Notes: generated from the letters alone by a model not told the origin. Shown: positions 1 through 9,318, numbered from the stretch's first letter. The stretch is DNA of 64,000 nt from Beijerinckiaceae bacterium (GCA_947475995.1 CANJNI010000024.1:1-64000), one strand, 5' to 3'. Numbers and translations are program-made.

Positions 1-78
1 AGCTTCCGGTTCAAAAGCAGCTCCGCCAAACCCGCCAGGCCCAACAAGGAGAAGAACCGAAACTTGACGACAACCTGA
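1..78 (+). CDS. C-terminal tail of a probable IstB-like transposition helper (partial)
   Basis: An open frame enters from the left edge and ends with TGA at 76-78. The 25 visible residues begin SFRFKSSSAK and are basic, resembling the basic tail of IstB helper ATPases that sit just inside the right end of IS21 elements. The ATPase core is not visible, so identity depends on the position next to the IS terminus. It could be the tail of another transposition protein. Confidence 0.45.
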   Translation, partial: SFRFKSSSAKPARPNKEKNRNLTTT

Positions 79-96
79 CCCAAATACATCATCAAG

Positions 97-144
97 CCGG
101 GTCACTTCTCGGTGGAAATCCCGGGTCAGTTCTCAGTGGAAATC
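97..144 (+). repeat. Two tandem 24-bp IS terminal repeats
   Basis: CCGGGTCACTTCTCGGTGGA plus AATC (97-120) is followed directly by CCGGGTCAGTTCTCAGTGGA plus AATC (121-144), two mismatches in 24. Such repeats are the expected transposase-binding sites at an IS21 end. On the minus strand the outer copy supplies the TGA that ends the truncated autotransporter frame. Confidence 0.8.
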
Positions 145-1647
145 AACAGTGACGCCAACGATGCCTGCGGTGATCGTCCCGGTGTTGCTGACGACGCTGA
201 GATATTTCGTCGAGACGGCCGTATCCTCGGCGATGATGGAGCCGCTGTTGGCGACGTTGCTGGAACCGCCTGCGTAGACGCCGATCGCGGCGGCCCCCGT
301 CGCGGTGATCGTTCCGCTGTTGCGCAGCGTCACATCGCCGCCCGACAGGATTCCGTAGGAATCCGCGCCGCCTGCGGTGATCTTGTTGGAGTTCACCACA
401 TTGGCCGCCGCCCCGGCCTGCACGGCGATGTTCGCGCCCGTGGTTCCGGTGCTGATGACGCCCTGGTTCGTCAGGTTCAGGATATTGTCGGCCCGCACGG
501 CCACGGCCTGCGACGTGAGGCCCGTCGTGTTGCCGGTGGTGATCGTGCCCTTGTTCGTCAGGGTCATGTCCTGAAAGGCGTGAATGCCAGCGCCGTTGTT
601 GCTGGCGGTGATCGAACCGTTGTTCGTGCCGGAGAGGTTCGTGTAGGCCGTCACCCCTGAGCCGCCGGCGCCGGTGCTTTTGATCGTACCGTCGTTGACG
701 ATGATGATGCTCGAAGCGCCGACCGTCGAAATGTCCGCGCCTGACGAGGAGACGAGGCCGCCCGCATTGTTGTTCAGCGTGAGCGCGCCGGCTGTATAGA
801 TGCCGATATTGCGACCGCCGTCGATCGTGCCCTTGTTGGCAATTGCAGTGTCGCCGTCGAGCGTGCTGACGCTGCCCGAGATGTTGCCCGAATTGTCGAG
901 CGTCAGGCCGCCATTCGATGAAATCGCAGCGCTGAGCGCTTCAGTGACGCGAATCGTGCCCTGATTGATGACCGTGGCGCCGCCGATGCCTGCGTTGACG
1001 CCCACATAGGCGGTGCTGATCGTCCCGGAATTGACGAGAGATACGGACAGACCCGCAACGCCCTGAAAGGTGCCGCCCGTCGGTCCGCTGATGGTGCCGC
1101 TGTTGATCACGGTGGCGGCGCCGGCCGCCTGGACGCCGATCTGACCCGAGATGGAACCTGTGGAATTGACCGAAACGGAGCCGTCGGAACGAATTGCAAT
1201 GCCGCCGTTCGCGGTGACCGACGCCGTGTTGTTGACGGTGAGATCGCCGCCCTGGCTTACAATGGCGTCTTCGCCGCCCGTGACGGCCCCGCCGTTGTTG
1301 ATGATCGAATTTGCGCCGACGCCGATCGCCGCCACCGAAGGAGGTCCTGCGTAAGGTCCGGCGTTCGGATCGGTCACAGGGTTTGCGCCGCCGCCAAGTA
1401 CGGTTGCGCCAGCTTCGACCGTGACTGTGACGTTCTCGGCTGGCGGATACAGGAGGTTAAGTCCGGGCCAGGAGGTCGTGCCCGAGCAGAAGTAGATGCC
1501 GCTTCCTGTTGTGGTGGTGCAGGCGGCAAGGGCTGAGTTCGGCGCAATCGAACACAGGAAAAGCCCTGTGCCCATAGCCGTCGTCGTCAACCAGATTTCG
1601 CGCAGCGCGCGCCCTCTGGCGCGGCCGCCAGACCGCTCGATCATCAT
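133..1647 (-). CDS. Autotransporter-type passenger protein, 3' end lost to an IS insertion
   Basis: The protein starts with a basic N-terminus and a signal peptide ending near SALA-AC, then consists almost entirely of short NSGTI/NKGTI/NNGSI-type repeats. These are typical of the right-handed beta-helix passenger of type V autotransporters. No C-terminal beta-barrel is present: the frame crosses into the insertion sequence, whose terminal repeat provides the last residues (VDFH) and the stop. The secreted product is therefore probably non-functional or not surface-anchored. The start is uncertain. ATG 1647 follows an AGAGG-like site, while a TTG at 1692 would add 15 residues. Adhesin or surface function is inferred from the family. 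Confidence 0.75.
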   Translation of the reverse strand: MMIERSGGRARGRALREIWLTTTAMGTGLFLCSIAPNSALAACTTTTGSGIYFCSGTTSWPGLNLLYPPAENVTVTVEAGATVLGGGANPVTDPNAGPYAGPPSVAAIGVGANSIINNGGAVTGGEDAIVSQGGDLTVNNTASVTANGGIAIRSDGSVSVNSTGSISGQIGVQAAGAATVINSGTISGPTGGTFQGVAGLSVSLVNSGTISTAYVGVNAGIGGATVINQGTIRVTEALSAAISSNGGLTLDNSGNISGSVSTLDGDTAIANKGTIDGGRNIGIYTAGALTLNNNAGGLVSSSGADISTVGASSIIIVNDGTIKSTGAGGSGVTAYTNLSGTNNGSITASNNGAGIHAFQDMTLTNKGTITTGNTTGLTSQAVAVRADNILNLTNQGVISTGTTGANIAVQAGAAANVVNSNKITAGGADSYGILSGGDVTLRNSGTITATGAAAIGVYAGGSSNVANSGSIIAEDTAVSTKYLSVVSNTGTITAGIVGVTVDFH

Positions 1648-1919
1648 CCTGCCTCTGTGACCCTCGCGACCGCTTTTTTTGGCCGCTTTCAAAGTCCCTG
1701 CAGAAGCAAAAAAGCACCCCGTCGTTTAAGATTGTCATAAAATGCCGAGCTCTCGTAACGAACGAGAAGACGTTAATTTTCTTAAGGTAAACGGGGCTTG
1801 ACGGTGGCGGCGGACGCGCCGTGGACGCACGTTTTTTGCGGTCCTTTTCCGGCGAATTCCGGCTTTCCCAAAACGAATCGCCCAGCTCCCTTGACTCTCC
1901 CGGCATCTGAGTCAGAATA

Positions 1920-1934
1920 GAACATATCAGGAAC
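1920..1934 (+). promoter_or_regulatory. LexA (SOS) box of the imuA operon
   Basis: GAAC-ATATCAG-GAAC is a perfect match to the alphaproteobacterial LexA operator (GTTC-N7-GTTC read on the other strand). It ends 4 bases before the imuA ATG at 1939, so it covers the ribosome-binding zone and lies just downstream of a possible -35 (TTGACT, 1891-1896) and -10 (AGAATA, 1914-1919). Bound LexA would block transcription start directly. imuAB-dnaE2 cassettes are known SOS targets. Confidence 0.85.
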
Positions 1935-1938
1935 GATC

Positions 1939-2745
1939 ATGAACGCGCAGCGCGATGCACTCGCGGCGCTGAAGCAACGTCTTTTGCCTCACGGGCAAGA
2001 CGGGGCCAGGGCTGCTTTTTTCTCCACCGGCGTCCCGGAGCTGGACGGTCCGCTCGGCGGCGGCTTGCCGCTGGGGGCGTTGCACGAGGTTTACGCCCGG
2101 GCCCCCGCCGACAGCGCGGCCGCCAGCGGCTTCGCCCTGGCTCTCGCCATACGTGGCGCGGGGAAAAAGCCGCTGCTCTGGGTCCGGCAGGATTTTGCCG
2201 ATGGAGAGGCCGGGCGGCTCCATGCGCCGGGGCTGGTGGAACTGGGCCGCGATCCGGCGAGCCTCGTTCTGGTGCGGGCGCGCGATGCTTCGGGCGTTCT
2301 GCGGGCCGGACTTGAGGCTCTGCGTTGCGGGGCGCTTGGGGCGGTCGGGCTCGATCTCTGGGGCGAGCCGGGTCTGCTGGACCTCACCGCCTCGCGGCGC
2401 TTCGCGCTGGCCGCCGCCGCATCCGGCGTTCCGGCCATCATGGTCCGCATCGCCGCAAAGCCGCAGCCGAGCGCCGCGCTCACCCGCTGGTCGGTCGCCG
2501 CCGCGCCGTCTCGCCCGCTGCTCGCCAATGCGCCGGGCGCGCCGTCTTTCAGTATTCGTTTGTTGCGTCACCGCGCGGGTCTTGAAGCCCGTGACTGGCA
2601 TGTGGAGTGGGACCGTGACCGATGCAGCTTCCGCGAAGGATCGCCCCGACCCGAAGGATCGACGCTATCTCGCCCTGTGGTTCCCCTTCCTGCCCACCGA
2701 CCGTTTGCGGCGGGGCAAACAGGAGACCTCCGACGCGCCGGTTAA
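1939..2745 (+). CDS. imuA: ImuA, SOS mutasome accessory protein
   Basis: This 268-residue protein has the ImuA signature near residue 30 (STGVPELDGPLGGGLPLGAL), a RecA/SulA-like fold without a canonical Walker A lysine. ImuA works with ImuB and DnaE2 in translesion synthesis and damage-induced mutagenesis. It is first in a LexA-controlled cassette. The 3' end overlaps imuB by about 130 bases in another frame. The last ~45 residues lie in that overlap and are low-complexity, so a shortened product is possible. Confidence 0.88.
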   Translation: MNAQRDALAALKQRLLPHGQDGARAAFFSTGVPELDGPLGGGLPLGALHEVYARAPADSAAASGFALALAIRGAGKKPLLWVRQDFADGEAGRLHAPGLVELGRDPASLVLVRARDASGVLRAGLEALRCGALGAVGLDLWGEPGLLDLTASRRFALAAAASGVPAIMVRIAAKPQPSAALTRWSVAAAPSRPLLANAPGAPSFSIRLLRHRAGLEARDWHVEWDRDRCSFREGSPRPEGSTLSRPVVPLPAHRPFAAGQTGDLRRAG

Positions 2746-4189
2746 GCCACATGCGCTGATAGAGAAGCAGCAGGGCGCGATGCGCCTCGCGGCGGTCGAT
2801 GCGCGAGCGGTCGAACTCGGACTTGTTCCCGGCCTCACGCTGGCGGACGCCCGCGTCCGCACGCCCGATCTTCTGGTGGCGGATCACGATCCGTTGGCCG
2901 ACGCTGATTTTCTGCAACGGCTGGCGGACGGCTGCTGCCGCTACACGCCGCTGGTGGCGGTGCGGGGCGCGGACGGGCTGGTGCTCGACATTACGGGCTG
3001 CGCGCATCTGTTCGGCGGCGAAGCCCCGCTGGCGCGCGATATTTTCGCCCGGCTCGCCCGCCGCAAACTCGCCGCTCGTTGCGCCATTGCCGGAACGCCC
3101 GACGCCGCCTTCGCGCTCGCCCGTCATGGCCGTCAGGGCGCCGTGCCGCCGGGTCAAGAGGCCCATGCGGTCCGGGGACTTCCCCTTCGGGCATTAGGGG
3201 CTGCGCCGGAAATCGTCACGGCGCTCAATCGCGCCGGTTTGAAGACCATCGCGGATCTGGCGGCGCGTCCGCGCGCGCCGCTCGCGGCGCGGTTCGGCGA
3301 CGACCTACTGGGGCGGCTCGACCGCACGCTCGGCAGGATCGACATCCGCATCACCCCGCATCGCGCCGCGCCATCGTGCATTGTCGAGCGCTGCTTTCCC
3401 GAACCTATTGCTCGGAGCGAGGATTTCGAGGCCGCGCTCGACATGCTGCTCGGCAAGGCCGTGCGTACTCTGGAAGAACGCCACGAAGGCGGGCGCATTT
3501 TCGAGGCGAGCTTTTTCCGCACGGACGGGCGCGTGCGTTACATCGTGGTCGAGACCGGCCGTCCCTCGCGGGACTGCAAGTCCCTCATGCGGCTCTATCG
3601 GGAGAAACTGGATTCGCTCGCCGATCCGCTTGATCCGGGCTTCGGGTTCGATCTCATTCGTCTGGCGATCCTGCATTCGGAGTCGCTTGATCCCGCGCAG
3701 CAAAGTCTCGATGGACGCCAGGTTGACGATGAGGAAATCACCGCGCTTGTCGAGCGTCTGTCGGCGCGTTTCGGACGCGACCGCGTGTTGCGTTATGCGC
3801 CGCAGGACACGCACGATCCGCAGCGCGAGGCGACGCTGCGCCCCGCCGTGGAGGCGCAAGTCGAAACCGCCAGCTGGCGCGAGCCTTTGGCGGACGATCC
3901 GCCCGCGCGGCCGCTGCATCTGTTCGAGCCGCCGCAACCCATCGAGACTTTGGCCGAAGTGCCGGATGGGCCGCCGCTGAAATTCCGTTGGCGCCGCGTC
4001 ATGCACGAGATCGCCCGCGCCGAAGGTCCCGAACGCATCGCGCCCGAATGGTGGCGAACGGATGCTGCGACACGGGATTACTACCGGGTGGAAGATGCTG
4101 CCGGCCACCGCTTCTGGGTGTTTCGCGACGGGCTTTACGGTCGCGATACGGAGCGCCCACGCTGGTTCATGCACGGATTGTTCGCATGA
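2615..4189 (+). CDS. imuB: ImuB, catalytically inactive Y-family polymerase homologue
   Basis: The protein (524 aa) is a Y-family polymerase-like scaffold. Its N-terminus RRYLALWFPFLPTDRL replaces the DxD-bearing motif of active DinB enzymes, as expected for ImuB, which bridges ImuA, DnaE2 and the beta clamp. A PLHLF segment near residue 440 may be the clamp-binding motif (inference). GTG 2615 was chosen because GGAG lies 7 bases upstream and the conserved region starts about 16 residues later. ATG 2600 is an alternative. The open frame extends far upstream to 2153, but that part overlaps imuA and is not conserved-looking. The stop overlaps the dnaE2 start (ATGA). Confidence 0.88.
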   Translation: MTDAASAKDRPDPKDRRYLALWFPFLPTDRLRRGKQETSDAPVKPHALIEKQQGAMRLAAVDARAVELGLVPGLTLADARVRTPDLLVADHDPLADADFLQRLADGCCRYTPLVAVRGADGLVLDITGCAHLFGGEAPLARDIFARLARRKLAARCAIAGTPDAAFALARHGRQGAVPPGQEAHAVRGLPLRALGAAPEIVTALNRAGLKTIADLAARPRAPLAARFGDDLLGRLDRTLGRIDIRITPHRAAPSCIVERCFPEPIARSEDFEAALDMLLGKAVRTLEERHEGGRIFEASFFRTDGRVRYIVVETGRPSRDCKSLMRLYREKLDSLADPLDPGFGFDLIRLAILHSESLDPAQQSLDGRQVDDEEITALVERLSARFGRDRVLRYAPQDTHDPQREATLRPAVEAQVETASWREPLADDPPARPLHLFEPPQPIETLAEVPDGPPLKFRWRRVMHEIARAEGPERIAPEWWRTDAATRDYYRVEDAAGHRFWVFRDGLYGRDTERPRWFMHGLFA

Positions 4190-7100
4190 GCTATGCGGAA
4201 CTCGCGGCCGCCACCAATTTCTCGTTCCTGCGCGGCGCTTCGCATGCGCACGAACTTGTCGCGCAGGCGATGGCGCTCGGCCATACGGGCATCGGCATTG
4301 CGGATCGCAACACCGTGGCTGGCGTCGTGCGCGCCTATGCGGCGATCAAGATCGCGCAGGAAGAATGGAACGAGCGCAACGGCAAAACACCCTTGCCGTT
4401 CAAGCTCGCGGTCGGCGCGCGCCTCGTGTTTCGCGACGGAACGCCTGACGTCATTGCCTATCCGGAAAACCGCTCCGGCTGGGGCCGCCTGTGCCGCCTG
4501 CTGACGGAGGGAAATTTCCGCGCCCGGAAAGGCGAATGTCATCTCGATCTGGATGATCTTCTGAAAGATACCGGCGATCTTTTGTTGATCATCATTCCTG
4601 ATCGCAAACTCGAAGCCACGAAAGCAGCTCTGCCGAGACTGGCTGAAGCCGCGCCCGGCGCGCTCTGGCTTGCCGCCGCGATGCACCGCCGTGGCGATGA
4701 TCGCCGTCGTCTGGCGCGATTGAAATCGCTGGCGGCGCAAACCGGCGTTCCGCTGGTGGCCATCAACGATGTGCTTTACGCCACGCATGAACAGCGCGCC
4801 TTGCAGGATGTTCTGACCTGCGTGCGTGAAAAGACGACCATCGATTCCACCGGCCGCCTGCTGGAAGCCAACGCCGAACGTCACCTGAAAGAAACCGCCG
4901 AAATGCAGCGGCTGTTTCAGGATGCGCCCGAAGCTATTTTGGAAACGCAGCACATTCTGGATCGCGTGAATTTCTCGCTGGCGCAATTGCGCTACGAATA
5001 TCCCGACGAAACCGTGCCGCCCGGCTGGAACGCTTCGGATTATCTGGAGCACATCACATGGCGGCGCGCCGAAATGCGCTACGGCGGCGCGGTGCCGGAG
5101 AAAGTCGCAAAGCTTTTGCGGGAAGAACTCGCACTCATCAAGCAGCTTGAATACGAGCGTTATTTTCTGACCATCGTCGATATCGTGCGCTTTGCCGAGA
5201 AGGAAGGCATTCTGTGCCAGGGCCGCGGCTCGGCGGCCAATTCCGCCGTATGCTATGTGCTGGGCATCACGGCTGTCGATCCAAACGAATATAACCTGCT
5301 CTTTGCGCGTTTCATTTCGACCGAGCGGCGGGAGCCGCCCGATATCGACGTGGATTTCGAGCATGAGCGGCGTGAGGAAGTCATCCAGCATATTTATGAA
5401 AAATACGGCCGCCACCGCGCCGGAATCGCCGGAACCGTCATCACCTATCGGCCGCGCAGCGCCATTCGTGACGTGGGCAAGGCGCTCGGCCTTACCGAGG
5501 ATGTGACGGCGCGTCTGGCCGGCACCGTCTGGGGAAGCTGGGGCGACGACATTCGCGACCAGCAGATTGCACAGGCGGGACTGGACGCCACCAATCCGAT
5601 GATCAGGCAGGCGGTGGATTTCGCCATTCAGATTCTGGGCTTTCCACGCCACCTGTCGCAGCATGTTGGCGGGTTTATTCTGGCGCGCGGGCGTCTGGAC
5701 GAAATGGTCCCCATCGGCAACGCCGCAATGGAAGACCGCACCTTCATCGAATGGGACAAGGACGATATCGATACGCTGGAACTGATGAAGGTGGATGTGC
5801 TGGCGCTCGGCATGCTCACCTGCATCCGCAAGGCCTTCGATCTCCTGCGCCTGCACAACAATCTCGATCTCGGCCTCGCGGATGTGGAGCGCGACGACCC
5901 AGCCGTTTACGACATGCTTTGCAAAGGCGATTCCATCGGGGTGTTTCAGGTGGAAAGCCGCGCGCAGATCAACATGCTGCCGCGCCTCAAGCCGCGCGAA
6001 TTCTACGATCTCGTCGTGCAGGTGGCGATCGTGCGCCCCGGTCCCATTGAGGGCGAGATGGTGCATCCGTACCTGCGCCGCCGCAGCGGGCTTGAACAGG
6101 CCGAATTTCCGGCGCCGAAGTTCGATCCTGCCGCCAAAAACGAATTACGCGAAATTCTCGGCAAGACCTATGGGGTGCCGCTGTTTCAGGAACAGGCCAT
6201 GCGCCTTGCGATGGTGGCGGCGAAGTTTTCGCCCGAGGAGGCAAATCGCCTGCGCAAGGCCATGGCGACCTTCCGCAATGTCGGGACGATCCAGACCTTC
6301 GAGACGCTGATGGTCGAGCGCATGACGGCGCGCGGCTACGAGCGCGATTTCGCCGAACGCTGCTTCGCGCAGATCAGGGGCTTCGGCAGCTATGGCTTTC
6401 CGGAAAGCCACGCGGCCTCCTTCGCCAAGCTGGTCTATGTGTCCTCCTGGCTGAAATGCCACCACCCGGCAGCCTTCGCCTGCGCGCTGCTGAACTCGCA
6501 GCCGATGGGTTTTTACGCGCCCGCCCAGATCGTGCGCGATGCGCGCGATCACGGCGTCGAGGTGCGGCCGATCGATGTGAACCACAGTTTCGGGGACAAT
6601 ACGCTGGAGCAACGGGAGGACGGGACGCTCGCGCTCCGCATCGGCTTCCGGCAGATCGACGGGTTCCGGGAGGAATGGGCGAAGCGGCTGACGGACCATC
6701 GCGGCCGGGGCTTTGAGGCAGTGGAGGTTCTGGCCCACCGGGCGCGCCTGCCGGCCCGCGCCATGCGGCTTCTGGCGGATGCGGACGCCTTTGGGTCCAT
6801 CGGCATGGACCGGCGGCAGGCGCTCTGGGCCGTCCGCCGCCTGCCGGACGATCAGCCCCTGCCCTTGTTCGCGGCCGCGCAGGCGCGCGAACTCGCCGAA
6901 GAACACGACGCCAGCCTGCCGGACATGTCGCTCGGCGAGCATGTGACGACCGATTACCAGACCGTGCGCCTGTCGCTGCGGGGGCACCCGATGGGGTTGC
7001 TGCGAGCCCTGTTTCACCGCGAACGTGTAGCAAGCTGCGCCGAGACGGCGGGACGCCCCAACGGCGCCTGGACCCGCACGGCGGGCGTCGTTCTGGTGCG

Positions 7101-7446
7101 CCAGCGCCCCGGCAAGGGCAATGCGATCTTCATGACGCTGGAGGACGAGACCGGCATCACCAATGTGGTGCTCTGGGCGCGGCAATTCGAGAAATTCCGC
7201 CGTGAGGTGATGAGCGCCCGCCTTCTTCTGGTCGAAGGGCGGGTGCAGAAAAGCCCCGAAGGCGTGGTCCATCTGATGGCGGAGCGGCTTTTCGACCGGA
7301 CTGCCGAGCTTTCGCGCCTGTCGGACGACCGGCTGCTGGACCCCGAATTAGCCAATGCGGACGAAATCCGCCGCCCGCAATATCCGCGTACATCGAACCA
7401 TCCGCGCAATGTGCGGATTCTTCCGGCCTCGCGGGACTTCCACTAA
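4186..7446 (+). CDS. dnaE2: Error-prone DNA polymerase DnaE2 (ImuC)
   Basis: This 1086-residue C-family polymerase has an N-terminal PHP domain (NFSFLRGASHAHELV), the catalytic palm motif PDIDVDFEHERREEV, a helix-hairpin-helix region and a C-terminal OB fold (GVVLVRQRPGKG). DnaE2 performs lesion bypass during the SOS response with ImuA and ImuB. ATG 4186 overlaps the imuB stop by 4 bases, indicating translational coupling. The length matches the family (about 1080 aa), shorter than replicative DnaE. The three-gene order is the standard alphaproteobacterial mutasome. Confidence 0.95.
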   Translation: MSYAELAAATNFSFLRGASHAHELVAQAMALGHTGIGIADRNTVAGVVRAYAAIKIAQEEWNERNGKTPLPFKLAVGARLVFRDGTPDVIAYPENRSGWGRLCRLLTEGNFRARKGECHLDLDDLLKDTGDLLLIIIPDRKLEATKAALPRLAEAAPGALWLAAAMHRRGDDRRRLARLKSLAAQTGVPLVAINDVLYATHEQRALQDVLTCVREKTTIDSTGRLLEANAERHLKETAEMQRLFQDAPEAILETQHILDRVNFSLAQLRYEYPDETVPPGWNASDYLEHITWRRAEMRYGGAVPEKVAKLLREELALIKQLEYERYFLTIVDIVRFAEKEGILCQGRGSAANSAVCYVLGITAVDPNEYNLLFARFISTERREPPDIDVDFEHERREEVIQHIYEKYGRHRAGIAGTVITYRPRSAIRDVGKALGLTEDVTARLAGTVWGSWGDDIRDQQIAQAGLDATNPMIRQAVDFAIQILGFPRHLSQHVGGFILARGRLDEMVPIGNAAMEDRTFIEWDKDDIDTLELMKVDVLALGMLTCIRKAFDLLRLHNNLDLGLADVERDDPAVYDMLCKGDSIGVFQVESRAQINMLPRLKPREFYDLVVQVAIVRPGPIEGEMVHPYLRRRSGLEQAEFPAPKFDPAAKNELREILGKTYGVPLFQEQAMRLAMVAAKFSPEEANRLRKAMATFRNVGTIQTFETLMVERMTARGYERDFAERCFAQIRGFGSYGFPESHAASFAKLVYVSSWLKCHHPAAFACALLNSQPMGFYAPAQIVRDARDHGVEVRPIDVNHSFGDNTLEQREDGTLALRIGFRQIDGFREEWAKRLTDHRGRGFEAVEVLAHRARLPARAMRLLADADAFGSIGMDRRQALWAVRRLPDDQPLPLFAAAQARELAEEHDASLPDMSLGEHVTTDYQTVRLSLRGHPMGLLRALFHRERVASCAETAGRPNGAWTRTAGVVLVRQRPGKGNAIFMTLEDETGITNVVLWARQFEKFRREVMSARLLLVEGRVQKSPEGVVHLMAERLFDRTAELSRLSDDRLLDPELANADEIRRPQYPRTSNHPRNVRILPASRDFH

Positions 7447-7546
7447 TGTGGCGCGGCGCTTTCCCGCAGTTCGGAGAATCCGCCAAACCTTGTCTTTAGG
7501 GGCGGGCGAGGCATATAAGATTGCGTTGCAACAAAAGGCTGCTGCT

Positions 7547-8431
7547 GTGTTTTCCGTGCCGATCATCCGCCGCCGCGTGAAAATCGACTTTGAACATGCG
7601 CGCGCCGGCGACTGGATGGCGGGCAACAAGGACTATGAAAACGTCCTCAACGCCATCTCCTTTCTGTTCCCGGCAGGCGAGACCTATTTCTGCCATTCCC
7701 TGCAGAATTACATGGCCAGGATCACCGACCCGAAGCTGAAGGAACAGGCGCGCGAGTTCATCTATCAGGAAGCGATGCACACCAAGGAGCACATGCGCTC
7801 CAATCGCGAACTGATGAAAACCTTCCCGCACGGCGCGGAAATGGACCGGATCGCGCGCGGCCTTCTGAACTTCAGCCGCGCCGTCAATCCAAAGCCCACG
7901 CAACTCGCCACCACCTGCGCGCTGGAACATTTCACGGCGCTCTTCGCCGACACGCTGCTGCGCCAGCAGGACGGCTTCCGGGCGAGTTCAGACCCGGCCT
8001 TCGCGGCGCTGTGGCTCTGGCATGCGGTGGAGGAAACCGAGCACAAGGCCGTCGCCTTCGACGTTTACCAGCATTGCGTCGGCAAGGGGCCGATCGCCTA
8101 CCTGCATCGCGTCATCATCATGGGCTCGGTGAGCCTGATGTTCCTCGGCGGTCTGGCTTTCGGTTTCACGATGATCAAGTGGAAGGAAGCGCGCGACCGC
8201 CGCAAGTCCGGCACAACTCCAGCAACTCCCGCCGAAAAGGCCGCCGCGAAAGCCGGCAAGCCGACATTGCGGGAATTGTTCAAGGCTTTTCCGGCAAGGC
8301 TCTATTTCGATTATTATCGTCCCTCGTTCCACCCGTGGAACCATCAGAACGCCTATCTGATCGACAAGTGGCGCGAGGCTTACGCGACCTTCGGTGATGC
8401 TCCCGAGGACCCTGCGCCAGCGGCGGCCTGA
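7547..8431 (+). CDS. Metal-dependent hydrolase family protein (PF10118 type)
   Basis: The 294-residue protein matches the predicted metal-dependent hydrolase family (COG3687/PF10118). It is helical, with spaced acidic/histidine motifs such as FIYQEAMHTKEH, ALEHFTALFAD and WHAVEETEHKAVAFDVY, which resemble a ferritin-like or di-metal four-helix core. A hydrophobic segment near residue 190 (VIIMGSVSLMFLGGLAFGF) suggests membrane attachment. Substrate is unknown. The start is uncertain: GTG 7547 follows AAAGG by 8 bases, and GTG 7556 is possible. Confidence 0.7.
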   Translation: MFSVPIIRRRVKIDFEHARAGDWMAGNKDYENVLNAISFLFPAGETYFCHSLQNYMARITDPKLKEQAREFIYQEAMHTKEHMRSNRELMKTFPHGAEMDRIARGLLNFSRAVNPKPTQLATTCALEHFTALFADTLLRQQDGFRASSDPAFAALWLWHAVEETEHKAVAFDVYQHCVGKGPIAYLHRVIIMGSVSLMFLGGLAFGFTMIKWKEARDRRKSGTTPATPAEKAAAKAGKPTLRELFKAFPARLYFDYYRPSFHPWNHQNAYLIDKWREAYATFGDAPEDPAPAAA

Positions 8432-8475
8432 ATCCGTCGTACGGATGCGCGGCGACGCCGCCCCGGCAAAGACCG

Positions 8476-9318
8476 CTAGGCCTTCCGGAAGCTCAGCAGC
8501 GTGTAATTCAGCAGTCCCGAGCGGCCCAGCCCGCGACCCATGTTCAGGATCGTCTTGAAGATCAGGCCAGCGCCCTTGCCGGTTCCGCGCTCCAGCATCG
8601 CTTCAATGTAGCCATAGGTGGGCAGCGTGTTCAGCGAGATGTTGCGCACCTGCGCGACCTCGAAGCCCGACTCCTTCGCCAGCCGATCGTATTCCGCTCG
8701 CGTCGCCTCGAAATTGCAGTCGCCGAAATCATTGAGCTTCTTCAGGAACGGCGCACGGCCGATCCATAGAGCCGGTAAAAAAAATGGCGATGGCACGAAA
8801 TCCGAAAGCGCCAGAACCCCGCCCGGCTTCAGCACCCGGAAGGCCTCGCGAAAAAAATCGTCGCGGCTTGGGAAGTGGAAGATGCATTCCACCGCCAGCA
8901 TCCGGTCGAAGCTCGCATCAGCGAAGGGGAGCTTGCAGGCGTCGCCCTGCACGAATTCAATCGCGTTCTGCGCGCGGGGCTTGACGATCTCGCGCGCCCG
9001 TTCGAGCTGCCGCTCGTCGATGTTGAGGCCGGTCATGTCCAGCCGGTCGAACCGCTCGTTCAACGATGCGATCGTTCCTCCGAAGCCGCAGCCCACGTCA
9101 GCAACCTTCTGGCCGTCCTCGATGCCGCACATGCCGGTCAATTGCAGGGTCAGGTTTTCGGCCGCAGTTCCGTAATCCTCATCCGTATAGGTCGCGGCGG
9201 CAGGATTTTCCCAGTAGCCCCAATGGACATGCCGTCCGAAGCTCTTGGCCACGGCCTCATTTCCCTTCCCGATCTGCGCGAGAAGAAAATCGAAATAGGG
9301 AAGGCGGAGATCGCTCAT
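8476..9318 (-). CDS. Class I SAM-dependent methyltransferase
   Basis: This 280-residue protein has motif I VADVGCGFGGTIASL, an acidic loop after strand 2 (GLNIDERQ), motif GDACKLPFADASFD and post-motif RVLKPGGVLALSDF. These mark a Rossmann-fold methyltransferase of the UbiE/sterol C-methyltransferase type. It lies 22 bases downstream of the acyltransferase gene on the same strand, so the two are probably co-transcribed and may both act on lipids. The substrate cannot be read from the sequence. Confidence 0.8.
   Translation of the reverse strand: MSDLRLPYFDFLLAQIGKGNEAVAKSFGRHVHWGYWENPAAATYTDEDYGTAAENLTLQLTGMCGIEDGQKVADVGCGFGGTIASLNERFDRLDMTGLNIDERQLERAREIVKPRAQNAIEFVQGDACKLPFADASFDRMLAVECIFHFPSRDDFFREAFRVLKPGGVLALSDFVPSPFFLPALWIGRAPFLKKLNDFGDCNFEATRAEYDRLAKESGFEVAQVRNISLNTLPTYGYIEAMLERGTGKGAGLIFKTILNMGRGLGRSGLLNYTLLSFRKA

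Larger units (their letters stand above)
1..148 (+). mobile_element. Right end of an IS21-family-like insertion sequence
   Basis: The first 148 bases look like the tail of an IS21-type element. They hold the end of an open frame (stop at 76-78), then two tandem 24-bp repeats (97-120 and 121-144), then a terminal ACA. IS21 elements usually have TG...CA ends and multiple terminal repeats, and read from the other strand this end begins TGTTGATTTCCACTGAG, which fits that style. The element has landed in an autotransporter-type gene. The family call rests on terminal architecture only, because the transposase genes lie outside the window. Confidence 0.7.

Noticed and set aside
1457-1906. Minus-strand frame extending upstream of the autotransporter
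   Set aside because: It overlaps the signal peptide in another frame, and its translation is compositionally abnormal.
2153-2614. N-terminal extension of imuB
   Set aside because: The frame stays open upstream but lies within imuA and gives an Arg/Ser/Pro-rich peptide typical of an out-of-frame reading; GTG 2615 has a better ribosome-binding site.
4135-6066. Long minus-strand frame inside dnaE2
   Set aside because: Shadow of the dnaE2 coding strand; its translation resembles no protein and has no initiation signals.
8440-8475. GC-rich hairpin between the PF10118 gene and the methyltransferase
   Set aside because: Only a 5-bp GCGGC/GCCGC stem without a T run; too weak to call a terminator.
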